Below are positions 45,791 to 55,390 of a stretch of DNA of 64,000 bases, piece by piece. The position numbers and the translations under genes are program-made. Under the pieces are notes generated by a model. The model made no database searches. It worked only from the letters and a program-made list of their open reading frames with translations, and was not told the DNA's origin. This stretch comes from JAJPKK01 sp963802745 (GTDB lineage: Bacteria; Pseudomonadota; Alphaproteobacteria; Rhizobiales; Xanthobacteraceae), in contig CAWDKL010000055.1 of the NCBI GenBank assembly GCA_963802745.1, positions 62,001 to 126,000 of the forward strand, written 5' to 3'. Every line of letters starts with the position of its first letter. Position 1 is the stretch's first letter.

Positions 45791-48700
45791 GCCTTTGCCA
45801 GCCGCTCTCTGATGGCGAGGGCTTTCGCAAAGGCCTGGCGGGCGTCCTCGCCCTGTCCGAGGGCGCTGAACAGATCGCCCATTCTTTCATATGATACCGA
45901 GAGGTCACGCTGGTAGTCGGCGCGATCGGGCTCGGCCTTTGCCAGCCGCTCTCTGATGGCGAGGGCTTTCGCAAAGGCCTGGCGGGCGTCCTCGCCCTGT
46001 CCGAGGGCGCTGAACAGATCGCCCATTTTGTTATATGATACCGAGAGGTCGCGCTGGTAGTCGGCGCGATCGGGCTCGGCCTTTGCCAGCCGCTCTCTGA
46101 TGGCGAGGGCTTTCGCAAAGGCCTGGCGGGCGTCCTCGCCCTGTCCGAGGGCGCTGAACAGATCGCCCATTCTTTCATATGATACCGAGAGGTCGCGCTG
46201 GTAGTCGGCGCGATCGGGCTCGGCCTTTGCCAGCCGCTCCGCAATGGCGAGGGCTTTCGCGAAGGCCTGGCGGGCGTCCTCGCCCTGTCCGAGGGCGCGG
46301 AACAGATCGCCCATTCTTGTCATATGATACCGAGAGGTCGCGCTGGTAGTCGGCGCGATCGGGCTCGGCCTTTGCCAGCCGCTCAAATATCTCTACCAAC
46401 TTTTGATAGGCCTGACGCGCTGCTTCTCCTTGTCCTGAAGCAGTGAAGAGATCGCCCATTCGCTGATAGGAGGCTCCAAGGTCGCGCTGGCTTTGCCAGC
46501 CGCTCCATGATATCATGCATCTTTTGGAGGTACTTAATGCCCTCTTCACCTCGACCGAGGGCCAGAAACAGATCACCCAGTCTTTGGTATGGGACGACTA
46601 ATTCTCGCTGATAGTCGGCGCGATCAGGTTAGCCTGGGCCAGTCGCTCTCTGATGACGAGGGCCTTTTCAAAGGCGTCACGAGCGTCCTCGCCCTGTCCG
46701 AGGGCGCGGAACAGATCGCCCATTCTTTCATATGATACCGAGAGGTCGCGCTGGTAGTCGGCGCGATCGGGCTCGGCCTTTGCCAGCCGCTCGGCAATGG
46801 CGAGGGCTTTCGCAAAGGCCTGGCGGGCGTCCTCGCCCTGTCCGAGGGCGCTGAACAGATCGCCCATTTTGTTATATGATACCGAGAGGTCGCGCTGGTA
46901 GTCGGCGCGATCGGGCTCGGCCTTTGCCAGCCGCTCTCTGATGGCGAGGGCTTTCGCAAAGGCCTGGCGGGCGCCCTCGCCCTGTCCGAGGGTGCGGAAC
47001 AGATCGCCCATTTTGTTATATGATACCGAGAGGTCGCGCTGGTAGTCGGCGCGATCGGGCTCGGCCTTTGCCAGCCGCTCAAAGATCGCGACCAATTTTT
47101 GATACGCTTCACGCGCCGCTTCTCCTTGTCCCGACGCAGTGAAAAGATCGCCCATTCGCTGATAGGAGGCTCCCAGGTCGCGCTGGTAGTCGGCGCGATC
47201 GGGCTCGGCCTTTGCCAGCCGCTCTCTGATGGCGAGGGCTTTCGCAAAGGCCTGGCGGGCGTCCTCGCCCTGTCCGAGGGCGCGGAACAGATCGCCCATT
47301 TTGTTATATGATACCGAGAGGTCGCGCTGGTAGTCGGCGCGATCGGGCTCGGCCTTTGCCAGCCGCTCGGCAATGGCGAGGGCTTTCGCAAAGGCCTGGC
47401 GGGCGTCCTCGCCCTGTCCGAGGGCGCTGAACAGATCGCCCATTCTTGTTATATGATACCGAGAGGTCGCGCTGGTAGTCGGCGCGATCGGGCTCGGCCT
47501 TTGCCAGCCGCTCTGCAATGGCGAGGGCTTTCGCAAAGGCCTGGCGGGCGTCCTCGCCCTGTCCGAGGGCGCTGAACAGATCGCCCATTCTTTCATATGA
47601 TACCGAGAGGTCGCGCTGGTAGTCGGCGCGATCGGGCTCGGCCTTTGCCAGCCGCTCTCTGATGGCGAGGGCTTTCGCAAAGGCCTGGCGGGCGTCCTCG
47701 CCCTGTCCGAGGGCGCTGAACAGATCGCCCATTCTTTCATATGATACCGAGAGGTCGCGCTGGTAGTCGGCGCGATCGGGCTCGGCCTTTGCCAGCCGCT
47801 CGTAGCGGTCGAGCACCTGCCGGTATCGGGCCATGGCGCGGCCGGTCTGGCCAAGCGCTAGATGCGCCTGGGCTTCCGCGTCGGCAACCGCGCCAAATCC
47901 ACTGTGGGCTGGCGGCAGGGCGTCGAGGATTTCGGCCGCGAGGGCCGCGATGCCCACGGACTGCTCGAAGCGGCGCAGGGCGTCGAAACACAGGTGCGCC
48001 GGTTGCGACGGCCTCGTCGAACGCCTGCCCGAGCAGTAAATTGCGGATGGCCTCGACGGCATCGCCGAGGTCGTGGCTTTCATTCTGGACCCGCCAAAGG
48101 CGATAATATCCGGCGCGAACCGCGCGGGCCGTATGCGCGGCGGGGTCGTCGAGGCGGCGCAGCGCCTCGGCGGTCCAGCGGTGGACCCAGACGTCGCCGC
48201 CGGGGAAGCGGTGCAGGAGCGACAGCAATTCCAGCCGGGCGAGGGCGGCATCGATCGTGGCGGGGACTGCGGGGGCGGAAGCCGGGTCCTCCGCCAGCAT
48301 GCGGGGGATACCCTGTGGCGGCACCGGCAGGTTCGAGATGGCCGCCTGCAGCAGGATGTCGGCGCAGCCTTCGCGGCGCGCGATATCCAGCAGCTGCTCC
48401 AGCACGATATCGCCCGCGGCGAGCGCGATCGCCTCCTGCACGGCGTCGGAGGCGGAGCGCGGACTGGCGTTAAAGTTGTAAGTTTTATTTGATAAAATTT
48501 TTTGTATTTTCTCCGTTACGGCGGGAAAGCGTCCGGCGCCGCCGCGCATCAGGGCATCGAGGAATTCCAGCACCCGCGGGTGGCCGCCGGTCAGCCGCAG
48601 CACCGCCGCCACCGCGCTCGCATCGGTCGCGGCAAGGCCGGGCAGCCGCAGCACCAGCTTGCGAGTCTCCGCCGCGCTGAGCGGGCCGATGGGCATGCGG

Positions 48701-50878
48701 CGGAAATAGGCGTCGAACCGCGGCACCGGATAGCGGCTGGTGATCAGCAGCCGGCCGCTGCGCGACCGCTCCGCCAGGAAGCGCAGGTAGGTGCCTGCGT
48801 CCTCGTCCAGGAAGGCGCCGCCGCCGGCCTGACAAATTGTCCTCGAAATCGTCGAGCACGAGGAGGATGCGTTCCTCCGCCAGCACTTGCCCGAGGAACG
48901 CCAGCCGCACCCGATCGTCGAGATCGGCGCGGACCAGCTGTTCGCCGAGGCGGCGCGACGGTGCGCGCTCGGACTGCAGCAGCACCGCGCCGAGGGCGAC
49001 GGCGATCGCCGCAAGGCCGAACCGGCCGCGATGGGCGGCGACCAGCCAGCCGCCCTCCGCGAGCCGGGCCATGACCCGGCCGGCGAGCGCGCTCTTGCCG
49101 GCGCCGCCGATCCCGGTGAGGACGACCCCTGCATGCTGCCGGCCGGGATCGCGCAAGCTGTGCAGCGCCTCGCGCAATTCGCGGCGGCGGCCGATCAGGT
49201 CGCCAATGCGCAGCTGCGGCACCGGACCGTCCATGGCGTAGACCGGCGGCTCGCGCAGCGGCACCTTGTTCAGCGCGAAGTCCGCGATCGGGTGTTCCTC
49301 GCCGGCCACGAACAGGGCGGCGGTGGCGAATTCCGGCTGGGTTTCCCCGGCGGGCGCGCCGCGCTGGACCGCCTTGAGGCGCTCTGTCTCCAGCTCCCGG
49401 CGGGCCTTCGCCAGCGCTTCGCTCGGCAAAAAATTCTCCCGCTCGGCCAGCCGGGCATAAAATGCTTTGGCGAGGCCGATGGCGTAATGATCGCTCACCG
49501 GCGCCTGCATGGCGACCACCGCCGGGATGCCGCCGCGCAGCAGCGCCTCGGCAAGGCTCGCGGTCGCGCCTTCCGCGACGCCGCCGTGGCAGGCACTGAG
49601 CAGCACCAGCGGCAGCGGATTGCCGGCCGCGCGGATCGGCGCCAGCAGGTCCACCACCGGTCGGCCGTTTTGGTCCTTGGCCGGCAGCGGTGCGGCGCCG
49701 GCGGCGCGCACGACGGCGGTTACCGCCCCGCCCTCCTCGTCCTCCAGCTCTAGAGCGCCCGGCCCGCCATGGCAGGACAGATGCAGCACATGGTAGGCGT
49801 CGCGCGCGATGGCGTCGCCGATGACGTTTGGATGGCCGACTTCCAGGATGCGGACTTGATAATTGTCCTGCTTCTCTTTGCCGTGCGTCTGTTCGCGCTG
49901 GACCGCGTCGAGAATGTTCTGGGTTTCGCGCTCGTGGTCGAGCACCGCGCTGGTGGTTCCTTCGTCCGGGGCCGCGACGGCGACCAGGATTTTCAGCGGA
50001 CCGGCCGGCGCCGGCGCCGGCGGCACGGCGAAGCCCAGCGGCCGGCGCAGCATCACCACCGGCGGCTGCAGGGCAAGCACGCGGCCGTCGGGCAGCGATG
50101 TGGCTTCGAAGGGCAGGCCAAGCAGAGCGGGGCGATCCGCCTCAAAACAGATTTCCACCAGTGTCCCGGTGAGGCAGCCGTCGATGAGCGCCGCCACCGC
50201 CGCCGCGGCCTCGCCCGGCAGGCAGACCGCGCGAAGCGCTTCGCCGAGCCCGGCCATCCGGGCTTGCGAGGACTCCCGGTCGGCGGTGGCGGCGTCGCGC
50301 TGCGGACCATGCCGGAAGCCCTGCAGGAACGCGGCCTGGGCTTCCAAAAGCCGTTTCGGCAGCGCCGGGAAGGCGGCGGTGCCGTGCACCGCGCCGCCGA
50401 TCCGCACCTCGGTGCGCAGGCCGGCGCCGTCGGCGCGCAGCGTCACCAGCACCCGGCGGTTGGGTTCCGGCGCCGGCCCGAGCGCGGGCTTCGCTGAGCG
50501 GCCGTGCAGCCGGTCCAGAATCGCGTCAACCTCGTCGATGCCGCGCCGAACCAGCGGGCGGAACAGCGGCGGCACGTCGGCATCCGCGTCGAGCATCACC
50601 GGAATGAGGAGCTTGTTCTGCTCGACGCACGCGTGAAACAGGGCGCTCATCTCCGGCTGCACCCAGCGGCTTTCCGCCGTATGCCGGGAAAACACCACGA
50701 TCCCGGCGTCGGCCTGCTCCAGCCCGTCATTGATGCGGGCGACGAAGTCGTCGCCGGCGCCGATCTCCCACTTGTCGAGCCAGGCATCGATGCCGCGCGC
50801 GCGCAGCGCCCGCGCCAGCGCCTCGACGGCCGGCTTATCCTTGGATGAATGGCTGATGAAAACACGCAATGGTACCAC
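45487..50878 (-). pseudogene. TIR-CHAT-STAND NTPase-TPR multidomain protein, about six frameshifts
   Basis: A single gene of about 1,790 codons, read from ATG 50878. TIR domain 1-125 (FISHSSKDKPAVEALARAL; WVQPEMSALF with Glu76). CHAT caspase-like protease about 240-530 with His370 (LHLSCHGG) and Cys430 (LLSACHGG). P-loop NTPase: GIGGAGKSAL (Lys595), Walker B ILLVLDDFED, then LLITSRYPVP. Winged-helix-like part, then 14 TPR units of 48 residues and a C-terminal cap. Frame changes lie near 48835 (extra T), 48005, 47445, 46630, 46490 (about 23-base loss) and 46320. The first 682 residues are one open frame, 48485-50878. By analogy with STAND antiphage proteins it would sense a trigger with TPRs and fire TIR (NAD cleavage) and/or CHAT (proteolysis). 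Confidence 0.8.
45770..47812 (-). repeat. tandem 144-bp repeat array encoding TPR units
   Basis: Fourteen units of 144 bp (48 residues) and one partial. The consensus begins RLAKAEPDRADYQRDLSVSY, then ERMGDLFSALGQGEDARQAF and AKALAI. Units are nearly identical at DNA level except two of a second type (QRMGDLFTASGQGEAAR) and one diverged unit. The alternation of YERM and YNKM units is visible. Near-identity implies recent unit amplification or gene conversion. The array makes assembly errors likely. Confidence 0.9.
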
Positions 50879-51214
50879 CCCGTCGGCCGCAATGGCTCAA
50901 AATTCCGCGCCCGGGAAGAACCAACCAGAATGATGCGGCGCGGACGCTGCGATCTTATACCATCTTCGGCGTCCGCGCGCATCTGCCCGCCGCATCCGCC
51001 GCTTCGCACGAGCGTGTGAAGAAACCCCCAAGAAATCCACCGTGACCAACCGTGATTGCGGACCCTTATCCCTCCCCGTCTTCGGCCCGTCTTCGGGAAG
51101 GGAGGACGCGCGAAGCGCGGGCGGGTGGGTGCTTCCATTCTATCCGATGCCTGTCGTCAACCTCGCAGCCGCGGCCGCGATCGAAGGCGCGCGCCACGGA
51201 GCCGCCGACCGCAG
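50879..51214. other. 336-bp region upstream of the TIR-CHAT-STAND gene
   Basis: It should contain that gene's promoter. GC-rich with no clear operator. 51060-51120 carries a partial repeat (TCCCTCCCCGTCTTCGGC / CGTCTTCGGGAAGGGAGGA), a foldable inverted repeat. No gene is seen. Confidence 0.35.
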
Positions 51215-51313
51215 TGCCTTCGGGCATGCGCGCTGGTCGTGCCGGTAAATGGTGTGACCGTAGCGATCTTGGATGCGGTCGATCAACGTTGCCGTCACCC
51301 GCCGCCCGCCATT
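51215..51313 (-). pseudogene. fragment of penicillin-binding protein 1A
   Basis: 33 codons read NGGRRVTATLIDRIQDRYG, then HTIYRHDQRACPKA, a stretch I recognise from the transpeptidase region of class A PBP1a proteins (NGG...TLIDRIQDR.GKTIYRHD). Nothing else of that gene is present on either side. A stranded gene fragment next to the decayed TPR copy. Confidence 0.55.
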
Positions 51314-51327
51314 TGCCGGCAGGCGAT

Positions 51328-51770
51328 GGCGTCGCGTCCCGCGTGGTTCAATGCATGCACCGGCATGGCGGTGGCGCACACCGTGGTATCGTGCGGGCCG
51401 ATGTCGTGGTGCCATGCGGGTTGCGTCAAGAATAACGTACGGCTCCGATATTTGCAGTAAGCCTATCGTATTAGTCCTATACCGGCAAGACTGAAAACGA
51501 TCACGAATTGGCCCGCCAGAACGTGCCCAAGTTCATCAGGCGACCGGCCCTGAGGCGTCCGGGGGGGGACGCCGACGCTCGCCAGCCGCCGCGCCAAGTC
51601 ATCCACAATCCAGGCGTCCGAGGGCGTAAGCCGCCCCCGGTCCTGGAGCGCGCGCACGATGGCGGGTGCGCGGGACAGGCGTTCCCACGCCCGCTCCGGG
51701 TCGATCTCCGACATCGTCACCCGCGACACGATCGGGTCGCGCTGGTAGTCGGCGCGATCGGGCTCGGCCC
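51328..51770. repeat. copy 2 of the 445-bp direct repeat
   Basis: It corresponds to 45346-45790, same orientation, about 6 kb apart. Shared landmarks are GCACCGGCATGGCGGTGGCG and GCACACCGT, AAGCCTATC and ATTAGTCCTAT, then GGCCCGCCAGAACG, up to GGTAGTCGGCGCGATCGGGC. Confidence 0.8.
51463..51770 (-). pseudogene. 3' remnant of a second TPR/STAND gene
   Basis: Reads EPDRADYQRDPIVSRVTMSE, then IDPERAWERLSRAPAIVRAL, WIVDDLARRLASVG, and HVLAGQFVIVFSLAGIGLI, paralogous to the C-terminus of the 45487-50878 gene. Upstream of EPDRADYQ the similarity stops. It is the truncated end of a duplicate of that gene, and forms copy 2 of the flanking direct repeat (51328-51770). Confidence 0.8.
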
Positions 51771-51897
51771 GGACAACGCGGCGGGTCCGGTTGGTTCACC
51801 ACCCCAAGGGCACCCCCTGCTGATAGTCGGTTTTGAAAATACCGTGTCGCGCAGGCATTGAGCGACAACCAACACTTTGAGGCAAGACGGATGGTGA

Positions 51898-53490
51898 TCA
51901 GGTGATGGCTGCCTGCATCCGGCGCATAAAATCTTCCCGCAGGCGGTCGCGCAAAACCTTGCCGCGGTCGCTCTTGGGAAGGTCGGTCACAATGATAATC
52001 TGTTTTGGGATCTTGGCGGGCGGCAGGAATATTTCGCAGTGTTGCCGCACCTCGGCCTCGGTGAGCGGGCCGCGGGTACCGCTGACATCCGGCTTGGCCA
52101 CCACGTAACAAATGACTTCCTCGCCGTAGATCGGATCCGGTACCCCGACCGCCGCGGCTTCGTGGATTTTTGCGTGTTTGAGCAGCACCTCGTCGATCTC
52201 GGCCGGCGCGATATTCACGCCGCCCCGGATGATCAAATCCTTCGAGCGGCCGGTGACGCGGATGAAGCCGTCAGAATCCTCGACGGCGAGATCGCCGGTC
52301 TTGATGCGGTTCGGGCGGATCGGTTCGATCGTGCCGTCGTCCAGCAAATAGCCGATCGCCGTGTGCGGGCCGCCGGCCGTCACCTCGCCTTCAATGCCGG
52401 GTGGGCATGGTTTGCCTTCAGCGTCTACGATCGCAAATTCCTGGTGCAGGGCCGGCACCCCGACGGTGCCGATCCGGTTCCGGTAGGTGCGGTTGCCGCA
52501 CACCCAACCGGCCTCCGACATGCCGTACATCTGCAACAGCTTGACGCCGTACATCGCCTCGAACTGCAGCCATTGCTGGGCGGTGAGCGGCGCGGTCGAA
52601 CAGCTCATCAGCCGCAGTGTCGGCAGGTCGGCGGCGGTGTAACCGAGCGGCTTGTTGAGCAGCATGTTGAGTACGGTCGGCACGCCGGCCGCAAACGTGA
52701 TGCCGTAGCGCTGGATCCATTGGAAGAAGCGGCTGTGGGAAAACCGCTTGGCGATGTGCAGCGTGAGACCCTTCTGCAGGAACGGCATCAGGCTCAGCAC
52801 CTGGGCGGAGTTCCAGCCGAAGGAACGATACTCCAGCGTGCGGTCGGTTTCGGTGAGGCCGAGGAATTCCAGCGTGGAAAGCCCATTGAGCCAATAGGCG
52901 CAATGATCGTAGACGACGATTTTGGGCCGGCTCGTGGTCCCCGAGGTGCAGAAGATGCAGGCGATGTCCTCCGGATTGTTGCGCTCGGGCAGCGCACCGG
53001 GATCGCCCTGCGGCAGCGCGGCGAACACCTGGTCCTGAGGATCAGCCCCGCCGGTCGGCGACCAGGTGCCGAACCGTAAGCGCGGCGCCTTGCAATCTCC
53101 CGTCAGCGCATCGGCATCGAGGTCCTTGTGATAGAGAACCAGCGCCGGGTTCACCGCTGGGGCGAGGCTCGCCAGCACCTTTTCGTTGATCTCGATATTG
53201 AGCGGGCAGACCACGGCGCCGATGCGCCAGATACCGAACCAGAGCAGCAATTTTTCCAGGCACTCGTCGGACAGCAGCAGAACGCGGTCGCCCTTAGCGA
53301 CGCCGTGCTGTTTGAGGAAGGCCGCGATGGCGGTGGTGATCCGGTCGAGTTCGCCGAAGGTGATCGCGGTTTCCGCGTCCAGATCCACGATCGCGGCTTT
53401 ATTGGCGTCGCGGTCGCGGTACATCGCAAACAGTTCCGCGACCGGGCGATAAGGGATTTCCGGAACGTGGGTGCCAAATACGCCTGTCAT
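51898..53490 (-). CDS. AMP-forming acyl-CoA synthetase / ligase
   Basis: 530 residues from ATG 53490 (the frame is open to 53520). ANL superfamily motifs: the AMP-binding P-loop CTSGTTSRPKIVVYDH, MYGMSEAGWVCG (A5-like), TGDLAVEDSDGFIRVTGRSKD with hinge Asp and IIRGGVNIAPAEID, and the catalytic lysine in PKSDRGKVLRDRL. It activates an organic acid to its CoA thioester. The following gene on the same strand, upstream, is an amidohydrolase; a short inverted repeat separates them. The substrate is unknown. Confidence 0.92.
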   Translation of the reverse strand: MTGVFGTHVPEIPYRPVAELFAMYRDRDANKAAIVDLDAETAITFGELDRITTAIAAFLKQHGVAKGDRVLLLSDECLEKLLLWFGIWRIGAVVCPLNIEINEKVLASLAPAVNPALVLYHKDLDADALTGDCKAPRLRFGTWSPTGGADPQDQVFAALPQGDPGALPERNNPEDIACIFCTSGTTSRPKIVVYDHCAYWLNGLSTLEFLGLTETDRTLEYRSFGWNSAQVLSLMPFLQKGLTLHIAKRFSHSRFFQWIQRYGITFAAGVPTVLNMLLNKPLGYTAADLPTLRLMSCSTAPLTAQQWLQFEAMYGVKLLQMYGMSEAGWVCGNRTYRNRIGTVGVPALHQEFAIVDAEGKPCPPGIEGEVTAGGPHTAIGYLLDDGTIEPIRPNRIKTGDLAVEDSDGFIRVTGRSKDLIIRGGVNIAPAEIDEVLLKHAKIHEAAAVGVPDPIYGEEVICYVVAKPDVSGTRGPLTEAEVRQHCEIFLPPAKIPKQIIIVTDLPKSDRGKVLRDRLREDFMRRMQAAIT

Positions 53491-53505
53491 GGCCGGACAC
53501 GTGCC

Positions 53506-53668
53506 CCGTAGGGTGGGCAAGATCGCCTGCCGCGGCCGACGGGCCCACGCGAGGTTTTCCGGCGATCTTGCCCACGCGGGCAGGCGCCGACGGACCGCGT
53601 GGGCAAAATCGCCCGCAACGCCGCCGCGCGCTCATGCATTGGAGCAGGCGATTTTGCCCACCCTACGA
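53506..53668. repeat. dispersed inverted repeat (family C)
   Basis: CGTAGGGTGGGCAAGATCGC at the left faces GGCGATTTTGCCCACCCTAC at the right, with two internal copies (GATCTTGCCCACGCGGGCAG and CGCGTGGGCAAAATCGCCC). It covers the space between the amidohydrolase end and the acyl-CoA ligase start; the amidohydrolase stop codon lies in its right arm. Confidence 0.75.
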
Positions 53669-55109
53669 AACCGGCCATTTGAGCTGCACCATGTTTTCGA
53701 ATTTGAGGCGCTTTCCGAAGCGCGCGACCGCGACCGGAACTTCGGCAAACAGCTTTGCCTCGTCGATCTTGGTCAAATGCCCGCCGGCCACCACCTGCTC
53801 GCCCATGACGAACACGTCGCGCACCGAATCGCCGGTGGCGCCGTAGACCAGGTTCGATACCGGATTGATTAGCGGCTGCCATTCCGGGCGGTTGGTGTCG
53901 AACAGCACGATATCGGCTTCCTTACCGGCCTCGATGCTGCCGATGCGATCGCTCCATCAGCGCCGCCTTGGCGCCGTTGACGGTCGCCATTTCCAGCCCG
54001 GTCTCCGGCGGCATCACCCGCGGATTGATCCGGGTCTCCTTGTAGCAGCAGCAGGCCAGGCGAATCTCCTGCGCCATGTCGACGATGCCGGAGCTGGCAT
54101 GGTCCGAGCCCACCGCCACATTGACGCCGAGCGCCAGCAGTTCGGGCAGCTTGCCGAACAGGAAATTGCCGTAGCCGTTGTGCAGGCTCGAACTCGGCGC
54201 GCAGACGAGCGACGGCTTGCGCCGCGCCAGGATCGCGAGTTCCTGCGGTTCCAGCCAGCCCGAATGCACGATCAGCATGCGCTCATCGATCACGCCGAGC
54301 GATTCCAGGCGCTCGATCTCGGCGAGGCCGGTGCGGGCGACGCTCGAATCATGGGTCGAGTAGGAAAAGCACGCGTGGGTCTGCAGCAGCGTGCCGTAGC
54401 GGTCGGCCAGCGTCTTCAGGCCGGTGATGAGTTCGTCGGAGGCGTTGTTGAGGCCGCGGAACGAGGCACTGGCGGAAAGCCGCGGATGACCGGATTTGGC
54501 GTAGCGTTCCAGCACCGCTTCGGCACGCTCCAGCGCGACGGCGGTGGTCTCGATCATCCGTTCGGGCAAAATGCCCAGCACCGATTTGGTGAGATCGAAC
54601 GAAGAGCGCGACACCAGCATCCGGATGCCGGTCGCCATCACGCCTTCGACCGAGGCTTCCGGGTGATAATTGCCGGGATCGATGAAGCAGGTCACGCCGT
54701 GGCGCAGCAATTCGGCCGCCGCAAGGCTCGCCGACACCCGCACATCCTCGCCCTCGAGCGCCGCCTCGTACGGATACATGCGGTCGAACAGGAACGATTG
54801 GGCGTTGGCCTCATCCGCGAGCCCGCGCGAGAGCTGGAACGACGAATGCAGGTGGCAATCGATAAAGCCCGGCGTCGCCACGGTGGCGCGGCCGTCGATG
54901 CGGCGCTTGGCGGCATAGCGCGCCGCAAGCTCCGCCGACTTGCCGACCGCGACGATCTTGCCGCCATCGACCGCAATCGCCGCGTCGCGGATGACGCGGC
55001 GGCCGGCATCCATGGTGATCAGCCAGGCGATGTCGGCGATGAGGAGATCGATCGGTTGCACAGGGGCTCCAAGTCTGAGTTGCGGCGCCGTGGCCGGCAT
55101 GGCGCGCAA
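53663..55109 (-). pseudogene. amidohydrolase (cytosine deaminase/chlorohydrolase-like), one frameshift
   Basis: The main frame is 53922-55109 (395 residues, ATG 55109 or 55100); the last 80 residues lie in another frame, 53663 to about 53945. Metal-site motifs: FIDCHLHSSFQLSRGL (HxH), HACFSYSTHD, LIVHSGWLEP and GSDHASSG. They mark the TatD/Mtn-type metal-dependent deaminase/hydrolase group. The break falls after GAKAALMERS; the next frame gives RIGSIEAGKEADIVLFDTNR, the normal follow-on. The lost part is the small beta-sandwich, so function would suffer if the shift is real. It may act with the acyl-CoA ligase downstream. Confidence 0.85.
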
Positions 55110-55390
55110 GCGAACGGGCGCAAACTGCCGGCCTTGCGGCTCCAGCTCGACCCCTCAATCAGACATTGGTCTTACCCTCTTGGCGTGACGACTTGCAACC
55201 ACGGCCGGTCCTGCGCGACCGTCAGAACCAGACGCTTGCAACACCGCGGCAAGGCCTCATAACAGCAAACGGATGCACCAGTTCCTCTTTTCTACCCGCC
55301 ATAAAGTCTGAAATCATCTGACGGCGGACAGACGGACATCGAGCCGGAAGCCTCGTTCACGTTCAATTACTATCGAAGGACCCTACTTCG

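Noticed and set aside
45756..47391. Alternate frames through the TPR array (SGWQRPSPIAPTTSATSRYH repeats)
   Set aside because: Out-of-frame reading of the 144-bp units; the TPR frame has the helical pattern and matches the family.
45770..47812. Possible CRISPR array
   Set aside because: Units are contiguous 144-bp coding repeats without unique spacers; no cas genes are present.
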